Positions 1-6,521 of a stretch of 8,655 nucleotides of DNA are shown piece after piece. The position numbers and the translations under genes were made by a program. The notes under the pieces were generated by a model, which saw only the letters and a program-made list of their open reading frames with translations, was not told the DNA's origin and searched no databases. The first letter of the stretch is position 1. The number at the start of each line of letters is the position of its first letter. The DNA comes from CAZRIE01 sp964600075 (GTDB taxonomy: Bacteria; Bacteroidota; Bacteroidia; Flavobacteriales; Flavobacteriaceae), in contig CAZRIE010000149.1 in assembly GCA_964600075.1 (NCBI GenBank), forward strand, positions 1 through 8,655, in the 5' to 3' direction.

Positions 1-2
1 TA

Positions 3-116
3 ACTCATATGAAGCTTTTTAGGAACCTCAATTATAAAGTTTGGGATGCACGGAAATATAAACGGATCGGTGTATCAGATTTCCCAGATAAAGTTAGGTA
101 TCCAAGCACGGCGTAG
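3..116 (+). CDS. Possible 3' end of a convergent plus-strand gene (partial, unidentified)
   Basis: A plus-strand frame is open from the left edge through 37 codons to a TAG stop at 114-116. It could belong to a gene entering from the left, or be a 35-residue ORF starting at the ATG at 9-11. The residues are mixed and basic (for example KVWDARKYKR) and I recognise no family. The main support is positional: a hairpin followed by a T-rich tract begins almost immediately after the stop, as expected for the end of a plus-strand gene. An open run of this length also occurs by chance, so this is a tentative call. Confidence 0.25.
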   Translation, partial: THMKLFRNLNYKVWDARKYKRIGVSDFPDKVRYPSTA

Positions 117-160
117 TCTAACACACATTACAATGTGTCTCAAAAGACTTGTTTGTTTTT
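115..160 (+). terminator. Candidate rho-independent terminator, plus-strand orientation
   Basis: ACACATT at 123-129 and AATGTGT at 132-138 are perfect inverted arms; as RNA they give a 6-bp stem with a 4-nt loop. An outer pair, AGTCT at 115-119 with AGACT at 145-149, encloses it and a T-rich tract (about 149-160) follows. Read on the minus strand, no T run follows, so the orientation is plus. The stem is AT-rich and the T tract is interrupted by G residues. It could instead be an operator-like palindrome. Confidence 0.35.
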
Positions 161-376
161 CTTGCCTAGACAGGTTAACCTTGTTCATGTTGTATACACT
201 AATAAGTAGTAATCACTCTTAAATTCTAAACATGGGAACAATGGACATGAATTATGCAAAACGTAGCCTTTACTATAGCTTACGGGATGGTTGGTGCATG
301 CAGCGCCGCTTTTTTTACCGCGGTAGTTATTAGCTAAAACCTATCTGATGAGATTAATTTTGGCGCTGTATGTCGC
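117..376. other. Intergenic region downstream of the minus-strand operon
   Basis: No convincing gene was found here. It holds the two hairpins listed separately and several perfect palindromes: AGGTTAACCT (172-181), TGTATACA (191-198), TGCATGCA (295-302) and TACCGCGGTA (316-325). There is also an imperfect inverted repeat between 298-307 and 362-371 (9 of 10 positions). I saw no stem followed by a T run on the minus strand, so the operon's own terminator is not identified. Confidence 0.6.
292..316 (+). terminator. Weak hairpin followed by T7, plus-strand orientation
   Basis: GGTGC at 293-297 can pair with GCGCC at 303-307 (one G-U pair) around the loop ATGCA, with a further T-G pair outside; seven T residues follow at 310-316. 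This is the shape of a short intrinsic terminator for plus-strand transcription. No plus-strand gene clearly ends here, and the stem is short, so it may be chance. It gives no T run on the minus strand and so is not a good terminator for the minus-strand operon. Confidence 0.2.
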
Positions 377-1180
377 TTAATTTTTAGTAGGCTGACGTAT
401 GCCTCCATCTTTGACAAAAACCATACAATGCTGCCATGGCAAATTACCTATATTCCGTTCGAGTTTAAATCCCGCTGCTTTCATTTCTTTTACGGCTTGT
501 GCTTCGGTCATCTTATGTAGTTTTTTGATGGGTACCGAATCGTCTTCACCGCGATATTCAATCAAAAAGATTTTACCTTCTGAACGCAATGACTTTTTAA
601 TGGAAGCGATTATTTCTATAGGATACTCGAATTCATGATACACATCGACCATAAGTACCTTATCAATTGAATTTACAGGTAGGTTTACACTTTTTTCGCT
701 TCCTTTTACCGGTTTGATATTTTCTTGCTTGGTTTGTTCTTTTTTCTCATGAAGTGCTTCAAGCATCTCATCCTGAATGTCAACGGCATAAATGAGTCCT
801 TGATCGGCTCTTGTGGCCATCTTAAAAACATGATAGCCAGACCCCGCACCAATATCTGCTATTTTATCACCGTGTTTTATCGCCATATTTTCGAGCAAAA
901 TAGTAGTCTTCTCTTCTTTTTCCCGCTCGGGACGTTCCAGCCACCCTATACCCTGAAAACCCATCACGTGTGCAATTTCTCGGCCCATATACCATTTCCC
1001 TATGCCATTCGCGTCATCTTGCTTATAGGTATATTGTTCATCCGTGGCTGTATTTTGTCCAGTACACTGATATAGCGGAAATACCATAATCAGCAAGTAC
1101 AGTAAACCAATAGTATTTTTCAATATGCATACAGCCTTATGCGTGCTAAAAGCCGGAATGTATAAAATCTTTTTTTTCAT
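377..1180 (-). CDS. Exported (predicted lipoprotein) class I SAM-dependent methyltransferase-like protein
   Basis: The 267-residue protein has a Rossmann-type methyltransferase core. Motif I is IADIGAGSGYH (107-117), the acidic residue ending strand 2 is D134 in YAVDIQDEML, the motif around 177-184 is MVDVYHEF, and a later core strand is KIFLIEYR (203-210). Family knowledge says such a core binds S-adenosylmethionine; the substrate cannot be read from sequence. The N-terminus is odd for a methyltransferase: a hydrophobic segment (about 24-36) ends in LYQC, with C39 a candidate lipidated cysteine. The chosen ATG at 1178-1180 gives MKKK and a long n-region; an in-frame TTG at 1121-1123 would give a compact 20-residue signal ending at the same Cys. 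It is the last gene of the set, 64 bp after the DUF1080 gene. Exported relatives of this type exist (the COG4798 'predicted methyltransferase' group is one comparison), but their role is unclear. The fold is confident; the function is not. Confidence 0.85.
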   Translation of the reverse strand: MKKKILYIPAFSTHKAVCILKNTIGLLYLLIMVFPLYQCTGQNTATDEQYTYKQDDANGIGKWYMGREIAHVMGFQGIGWLERPEREKEEKTTILLENMAIKHGDKIADIGAGSGYHVFKMATRADQGLIYAVDIQDEMLEALHEKKEQTKQENIKPVKGSEKSVNLPVNSIDKVLMVDVYHEFEYPIEIIASIKKSLRSEGKIFLIEYRGEDDSVPIKKLHKMTEAQAVKEMKAAGFKLERNIGNLPWQHCMVFVKDGGIRQPTKN

Positions 1181-1244
1181 TTTTTCATGTTTCGAATTAG
1201 TTTTCTATAATAGCATATCAAATAAAATAGTAACTGTGGAAATA

Positions 1245-2063
1245 TCACAACGCAATCAAATCAATCCGTCGAAAGAGAATTTCCGCCGCCTCAGACTGTA
1301 TTTGAATTCTACCTTTTGACTGTCGTACATCAATAGCCTTGTTGACTACCTCCCCGTTCAGCACCACGGTGATGGTATTGCCCTTTACGATGCACTCCAA
1401 GGTGTTCCACTCCCCTACTGGATGTTCCACATCTTCGCTGCCCCTAAAATTCAAGGTGTCTTTCCATTCCCGGTCCCTACCGAACCAATTAATACGTCCT
1501 GAATTTATGGTAGCCAATTCACCATCAGGGCTATAGATGAATGAACCACCTTGTTTTTCTGCTGCTACATGGCTGGTAATCGAAAATTTATCGCTTTTGT
1601 CTCCAACAACAATAAAGTCTCCGCTACCACCTTCTATGATCTGTACTTCTATGGAATGCATCCAAGTACCCGAGTAGCCGCCGTCTTCTCCGACAGAATG
1701 TATTAAAATTCCAGAATCCCTAGCCTTTTGCTTTCGAGGTTCGTGGGTCTTGCCTTCCCATTTGAATTCAGTAATCAAACGATAATTTTCAAATTCCTTT
1801 TCGCTGGTGATACAGCCCCACTCTTCTCCCGTAATGCGCAGTATTCCATTGGCTACCGTAAATACATCTTTGGGGTCTTGATTACGTCCCCGGTCTTTGA
1901 TGAAAGTGTACCATCCTTCCAAATTTTTACCGTTGAAAAGGGAGACGGTCGCATTATCGGAAGTATGCGCTTTTAGATTTTTACAGGAAATATTGACCAC
2001 CAATCCTAAGATGAAGAGGCCAACTATCAAAAAAAATTTAAAAAAAAATGAGTTCTTCTTCAT
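1245..2063 (-). CDS. DUF1080 / 3-keto-disaccharide hydrolase-like lipoprotein
   Basis: The 272-residue protein matches the DUF1080 (PF06439) concanavalin-like fold across its length. Recognisable blocks are SLFNGKNLEGW (41-51), FENYRLITEFKW (91-102), RDSGILIHS (115-123), MHSIEVQIIEGG (135-146), EWNTLECIVKGNTITVVLNG (218-237) and the closing GRIQIQSEAAEILFRRIDL (251-269). Characterised members act on 3-keto-glycosides, cleaving the glycosidic bond after the sugar has been oxidised at C3; many others are untested. The N-terminus is a lysine-started hydrophobic segment ending NISC, so C27 is a likely lipidation site, although Asn at -3 makes the lipobox weak. It starts 34 bp after ceramidase-like copy B, and the redox lipoprotein upstream is a plausible partner that could supply oxidised substrate (inference). 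The signal-peptide codons contain A9 and A8 runs on the plus strand. Confidence 0.92.
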   Translation of the reverse strand: MKKNSFFFKFFLIVGLFILGLVVNISCKNLKAHTSDNATVSLFNGKNLEGWYTFIKDRGRNQDPKDVFTVANGILRITGEEWGCITSEKEFENYRLITEFKWEGKTHEPRKQKARDSGILIHSVGEDGGYSGTWMHSIEVQIIEGGSGDFIVVGDKSDKFSITSHVAAEKQGGSFIYSPDGELATINSGRINWFGRDREWKDTLNFRGSEDVEHPVGEWNTLECIVKGNTITVVLNGEVVNKAIDVRQSKGRIQIQSEAAEILFRRIDLIAL

Positions 2064-2097
2064 AGTTACTTGTACTTAAATGGTGTTATTCTTTTCC

Positions 2098-3540
2098 TTA
2101 ACGGTTTAGTTGTTTTAAAAGTTCCAATACCATATTGGATATCTTTTCGGAAGCTTGTACCTCCAAATAGCTCGACCGAGCCCTCCAAGTTTCATAGCCC
2201 CCTAGCGCATGATGTTCAGCCGTCGGTAGATAGCCATTGTACCCATTGGCCAATGAGACGGTAAACATGGCTTCAAAAAAGTTTTTCTTTTTGAGCCCGA
2301 GACCAATCTCAACAAATACTTCACAAGGAATTGCAGCTATGGCCAGATCGCCGATTCGAAAGGTCTGCAAAAGTAGGGTAACCTTTTTGGGGTAGTTTTT
2401 GAGCAGTATTGTTTCCCGCGCGTAGATTTCCTCCATCGATTTGCTTTTTCCTTCCTTTAAGTTTTTAAGAATCTGCTCGGCTCGATGAATATCCTTTTCT
2501 TTTGGCAGGCGAACATCAAGTTCAATTTCTTCTTGAGCGGTCTGTAGTCCCACCCCATCTCGATATTCGATATTTTGATATACTTTGTGAACCTCCCTTG
2601 CCAATACGCTCGCCACATATTGCATTTGAACATAAGCTCCCTCCGCCCCTTTGGTCTTGCCCGAAAAATCGATATTGTTGATATCGCCGCTGGTTCCGTT
2701 GGACATGATACCTACAAATGCAGCTCCATCGATGTTCGTTCCAACCAATTCTTCAATTCGATTTGCGAACATGCCAAAATAATCCGCAGATATTTCATTG
2801 GCACCAGTGCCGCCTACGTAATGCAACGAATAGTTAGCCAGCAGAGCTATTGGGTTTCCTGTTTTTGAAACGATGGACACCACGGCGACTTCAGGATCGA
2901 TTGGCCCTGCAGGTTCTAATTTATTGGGATTATCCACGCCCGGGTTCATTTTGACCAAATCTTCCCCTCCGAAAGGATTAATGGCCTTGGCACTGGGTTT
3001 TAGTTTCCATCGACGGTTAAAGACTTGGGAACTCTCATGACCGAAGCCCCATCCGATATCAGCAGGAACTCTATTTTCATAAGCTCGTATGACCGCATCG
3101 GCGATACGTTCACTAAGAAAATCAAGATATGCGGGATCGGGATCGCTCTGAAATACCGAACAGGCCGCACCTGCGGAATGGGTGTGCGTGGCTGACATCA
3201 TCATATTTGCCTTTGGAATACTGGTATATTCATGAGCCCGCTGTTTGGCCTTGTCCAATGTTTCGCGATATACCATACAGAGGTCGGCTACAACGATGGC
3301 CAACTGGTTTTTACCGTCATCAAGAACGATAGCCCGAGCATGGGTTTCATCATGTATATTACGTACCGTACGGTCGCGCATCTGTCCATTAATCGAAGTA
3401 CCGATTGGAGGTGTAATCACGCTTTTGGATGCCCCTGCTTGGAATACTTTTATCTCGGTTTGCTGAGCCTGTATCGATTTAGCGTTACCCAAAACAATTA
3501 TTATGAAAATTAAAAAACCATTCACCAAATATTTTTTCAT
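2098..3540 (-). CDS. Neutral/alkaline ceramidase-like secreted hydrolase, copy B
   Basis: The 480-residue protein resembles the N-terminal catalytic domain of neutral/alkaline non-lysosomal ceramidases (PF04734) but is shorter than characterised enzymes and lacks their C-terminal domain. A signal peptide (about 1-25, ending SIQA) predicts export. Candidate zinc-site residues are H119/H121 in ATHTHS, H240 in NYSLHYVGG, E407 in AIPCE and Y449 in GGYETW; these correspond by position and context to the His, His, Glu and Tyr ligands of known ceramidases. The block equivalent to the GDVSPN motif reads SNGTSGDINNI (280-290), so the catalytic Ser position appears to be Asn288. Amidase or esterase activity on a non-ceramide substrate is possible. 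The ATG at 3538-3540 lies 10 bp after the stop of the cytochrome gene, indicating co-transcription. It is a diverged paralogue of copy A, sharing motifs such as EPAGPIDPEV and FVGIMSNGTSG. Confidence 0.9.
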   Translation of the reverse strand: MKKYLVNGFLIFIIIVLGNAKSIQAQQTEIKVFQAGASKSVITPPIGTSINGQMRDRTVRNIHDETHARAIVLDDGKNQLAIVVADLCMVYRETLDKAKQRAHEYTSIPKANMMMSATHTHSAGAACSVFQSDPDPAYLDFLSERIADAVIRAYENRVPADIGWGFGHESSQVFNRRWKLKPSAKAINPFGGEDLVKMNPGVDNPNKLEPAGPIDPEVAVVSIVSKTGNPIALLANYSLHYVGGTGANEISADYFGMFANRIEELVGTNIDGAAFVGIMSNGTSGDINNIDFSGKTKGAEGAYVQMQYVASVLAREVHKVYQNIEYRDGVGLQTAQEEIELDVRLPKEKDIHRAEQILKNLKEGKSKSMEEIYARETILLKNYPKKVTLLLQTFRIGDLAIAAIPCEVFVEIGLGLKKKNFFEAMFTVSLANGYNGYLPTAEHHALGGYETWRARSSYLEVQASEKISNMVLELLKQLNR

Positions 3541-3550
3541 AAGAATAGAT

Positions 3551-6517
3551 TTAAAATGTGCTGCCGGTTTTCAAATAAGCGATAAGGGATTCCATTTCTT
3601 TGGCCGACATGGTCTGTTCCAGACCGTCTGGCATCATTGACTGCCCCGTATTGGTCAAGGAGGCGATTACCGACCGTAACAAGGTTTCATCAGACCCGGA
3701 AGCTGTGCGCAGCGTTAGGCTATTTTCTGTTTCGGAAAGCAGCCACCCCATGACCGACCTACCGTTTACCGTTTGCACGGCCATGGTCTGATACGTGGGA
3801 TATACTTCATAGTTGGGAACAAGTGTGTGCAAAAGTATCGCATCGACGGGTTGGTTCTTGATTCCCGTTAAATCGGGGCCTACTTCTTGGCCAGTTCCGT
3901 TATAGCTATGACAAGAGGCACATATTCTTTCAAAGACAACCTTACCCTCCACAACATCACCCTTACCGGAAAAATTCCTTTTATAGTCCTCATAAATTTT
4001 CATACGGTCGCCCTCTTCAAGGCCAGCAAATAGTTCTTCGGAGCGATTTCGAGTTTCTGGATCCTTATTTTGTATTAGCCTTTTACGATTGGTAGCGGGC
4101 ACGTCAGAAGCAGAAATTATACCTTTACTTATAGCATCCAACAAAACAGCGACATAGCTAGGTTGCGCGTTCAAAACCTTCAGGGCGGCCGATCGCAATG
4201 TTGGCGTAAATGCCGCCCATACATCGGCAACCGTCAACAATTGTGCAGCCGATTTTCTGCCTTGTCTTGATATGGCCTCTATCGCTGCTTCTTGAACGAT
4301 GGTGGGATTTTCAGAATTCAAGGCATTTTTTAGAGCGTTCAAGCTTCTCGAATCATGGGTATATCCTAATAGGTAGATGGATTGAATACGTCGATCTAAA
4401 TTTTTATCGGTTCGAGAGGCATTTTCGAATATGGAAGCCAAAGTTTCCTCGCCGATTAGATTACGGGAGGAATTTATGTTAGGGGTCAATAATGATTCAA
4501 GTACATTACCAGAAGGAACCGCCCTTTTTTTGGTTGATAATCCCTCTGCCAATCCAAGTAAAGTGGCATAGCCCATAGCTGTGGTTTGTCTACCATCGAT
4601 TACCCTAAGCGCCATACGTTGACAATCGGCCATATGGGGTCCGTTTCCAAACAACTTGCCCAAGTCTTTCATGACTAAGGCGTATGCCTTTTTGTTTTGA
4701 GGTTTTTCGGTGGTCAAAGCCTCTAGGAACGGAACCATTCGCTCCCCTACTCCACTGAGCAACCCTGCACGTACCCACGGGTCCTCACCATCTTTTGCAG
4801 CTAAATATGCCATCGCCTCAAGCACTCCTGAACCCACTAGCGAACCTAAGACCAAGCCACATTTGAAACGTACTTGGGCATCCGGGTCTTTTGACAAAGC
4901 CAAAACTGCTTGTTGTAGTTGGACGTTTCTCCTACATTTATCCGGGGCCAATAATACCGCACTTCCCCGCACTCCCGGGTCCTTGTCGGATAATGCTTCT
5001 TTCAAAGTTTCGGCACCCAATTGTCCGAATTCTTCCAACAGTGATAGTGCGCGGATTCTAGATTCGGGAAATTTGGCTTCTAATGCAAAAGACTTTAGCC
5101 TTAGCTCCATTTCGGAATCAATTCCTTTTCTTTCCAATAATAGCCTAAATGCGGTCTCTCTTATCCATTCTTCGGGAGATTTCAAGGCAGAAACCAATTC
5201 ATTTGTGGTTGCATTGCCACCTAGCCAATGTTCCTCGGTAAGGGAATGCCCAGTATTTTTACGGGAAACCTTATAGATTCTGCCCATATCCTTTCCGCTT
5301 TTAAAATCGAGCTTGTCACGTATTTCTTCGGGAACATAGGATGGATGATCGATAACCTTTCGGTGCATATCGGCGAGATATAGGTCTCCATCCGGTCCAT
5401 GGCTCATATAAACAGGACGGAACCACTCGTTTTCGGAAGCCAAAAACTCCTTTCCCTCATAGGCTAGTTCCGATTTGAAAGTCGCGCCATCCGGTTTGAA
5501 AACCTGTCGCTGCACCAGATTTTGAGCAGATTCACATATAAACACATTGCCCTTATGGGCTTCACTTAGTCCCGAACCGTTGAATACAAAAGTTCCGCTT
5601 GCCGAGGTAAAGGTGCCTTGGTGCGAGCGGCCCATTAAATTGGGCATAAAGTCGGAAGTTGTACCAATTTTTTTTAGCGGAAAAACAACGGCCTCGGCGG
5701 CCACCTTTGAGACGTTCGCTACCGTTTGACTAAAGGATAGATAAGGATTTCTATTTAAATACTTAGGCTCTAATACGACCTGAAGCACCGGGTGCCGATT
5801 GGTACAGCCGAATCGATTGCCATAGGCGTCAAAAGTAAGCCCGAACTGGCTTTTTCCACCCAAGGTCTCAAATTCAAATGTCTCTGGATGGAATCGACCA
5901 TCTGAGGCATCGAATTTTTTTGGTGGTCTATCGGAAAAAAGAGGAGAAACCACCTCGCCACCATTGAGACCGCTGGTTACGTAAATCCAACCGTCAAAAC
6001 CCAATGTCGGATGGCTCACCCGCAATTGTGAGGTTTTGGTATCCTTGAATCCTGTCAGCACCACCTCCCGAATATCAGCAATGCCATCTCCATCGGAATC
6101 TTTTAGATAAAAAATGTCGGGAGCGCAGGTAACGAAAATTCCACCCTTCCATGGAAGAATTCCATTGGGGTAGGTAAATCCCGTTGCAAATTCGGAACGA
6201 TAATCGTATTCACCATCGCCATCTCGATCTTCAAGCCTAGCGATACGGCCTTCCTTTTTTTCAGGCGATCCGCCTTCCGCTGGGTCAGGATAGCCACGGT
6301 CTTCTACTACGTATAAAAATCCGTTTTCATCAAAGGTAAAGGCCACCGGATCTATTACCAAGGGTTCGGCAGCGACCAAGGTAACTTTTAAGCCTTCTTC
6401 TACCCGTAATTCTTGAAGTTCCCCAGTTTTCTTATCATCACAACCATTCATAAAAATAAAAGTGACGGTTGTCATTAAAACCTTAACGATTCTCCATTTT
6501 AAAAGCATATTGGGCAT
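3551..6517 (-). CDS. Beta-propeller dehydrogenase-like / HEAT repeat / PVC-type cytochrome c lipoprotein
   Basis: This 988-residue protein has three parts, numbered from the ATG at 6515-6517. The N-terminal part (about 35-420) resembles the 'putative membrane-bound dehydrogenase' propeller domain (TIGR02604 type), with two Asp-rich loops, DRDGDGEYD and DSDGDGIAD, that look like calcium-binding loops. Residues about 435-830 are helical repeats of HEAT type, with phrases such as DPGVRGSAVLL and DAQVRFKCGLVLGS. The C-terminal part (about 855-988) is a PVC-type haem-binding domain (TIGR02603 type): CASCH at 866-870 is a c-type haem attachment motif, and Met961/962 in GQSMMPDGL are candidate distal ligands. 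The signal ends FMNGC, so C26 is likely lipidated. An in-frame TTG at 6518-6520 would add one residue, and an ATG at 6506-6508 would give a shorter signal. The start lies 4 bp after copy A's stop. It probably oxidises a substrate and passes electrons to its haem; no substrate can be inferred. The architecture is common in Planctomycetes and Verrucomicrobia and also occurs in Bacteroidota. Confidence 0.92.
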   Translation of the reverse strand: MPNMLLKWRIVKVLMTTVTFIFMNGCDDKKTGELQELRVEEGLKVTLVAAEPLVIDPVAFTFDENGFLYVVEDRGYPDPAEGGSPEKKEGRIARLEDRDGDGEYDYRSEFATGFTYPNGILPWKGGIFVTCAPDIFYLKDSDGDGIADIREVVLTGFKDTKTSQLRVSHPTLGFDGWIYVTSGLNGGEVVSPLFSDRPPKKFDASDGRFHPETFEFETLGGKSQFGLTFDAYGNRFGCTNRHPVLQVVLEPKYLNRNPYLSFSQTVANVSKVAAEAVVFPLKKIGTTSDFMPNLMGRSHQGTFTSASGTFVFNGSGLSEAHKGNVFICESAQNLVQRQVFKPDGATFKSELAYEGKEFLASENEWFRPVYMSHGPDGDLYLADMHRKVIDHPSYVPEEIRDKLDFKSGKDMGRIYKVSRKNTGHSLTEEHWLGGNATTNELVSALKSPEEWIRETAFRLLLERKGIDSEMELRLKSFALEAKFPESRIRALSLLEEFGQLGAETLKEALSDKDPGVRGSAVLLAPDKCRRNVQLQQAVLALSKDPDAQVRFKCGLVLGSLVGSGVLEAMAYLAAKDGEDPWVRAGLLSGVGERMVPFLEALTTEKPQNKKAYALVMKDLGKLFGNGPHMADCQRMALRVIDGRQTTAMGYATLLGLAEGLSTKKRAVPSGNVLESLLTPNINSSRNLIGEETLASIFENASRTDKNLDRRIQSIYLLGYTHDSRSLNALKNALNSENPTIVQEAAIEAISRQGRKSAAQLLTVADVWAAFTPTLRSAALKVLNAQPSYVAVLLDAISKGIISASDVPATNRKRLIQNKDPETRNRSEELFAGLEEGDRMKIYEDYKRNFSGKGDVVEGKVVFERICASCHSYNGTGQEVGPDLTGIKNQPVDAILLHTLVPNYEVYPTYQTMAVQTVNGRSVMGWLLSETENSLTLRTASGSDETLLRSVIASLTNTGQSMMPDGLEQTMSAKEMESLIAYLKTGSTF

Positions 6518-6521
6518 CAAG

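Noticed and set aside
232..333. A 33-codon plus-strand ORF starting ATGGGAACA and ending TAG
   Set aside because: No recognisable family, no ribosome binding site or promoter seen, and the hairpin plus T7 at 292-316 would fall inside it. An ORF of this length is expected by chance.
298..371. Imperfect inverted repeat (298-307 with 362-371) as the ends of a mobile element or as an operon terminator
   Set aside because: The arms are only 10 bp with 54 bp between, there is no transposase or target duplication, and no T run follows on the minus strand.
1181..1244. Possible internal promoter before the methyltransferase gene
   Set aside because: The AT-rich gap contains TTTATTTG, one mismatch from TAnnTTTG, but no properly spaced upstream element was seen.
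4710..5276. Long plus-strand open frame (188 codons) opposite the cytochrome gene
   Set aside because: It lies entirely within the HEAT-repeat coding region on the other strand, its Ser/Pro/Asn-rich translation shows no domain, and the minus-strand reading has clear family motifs.
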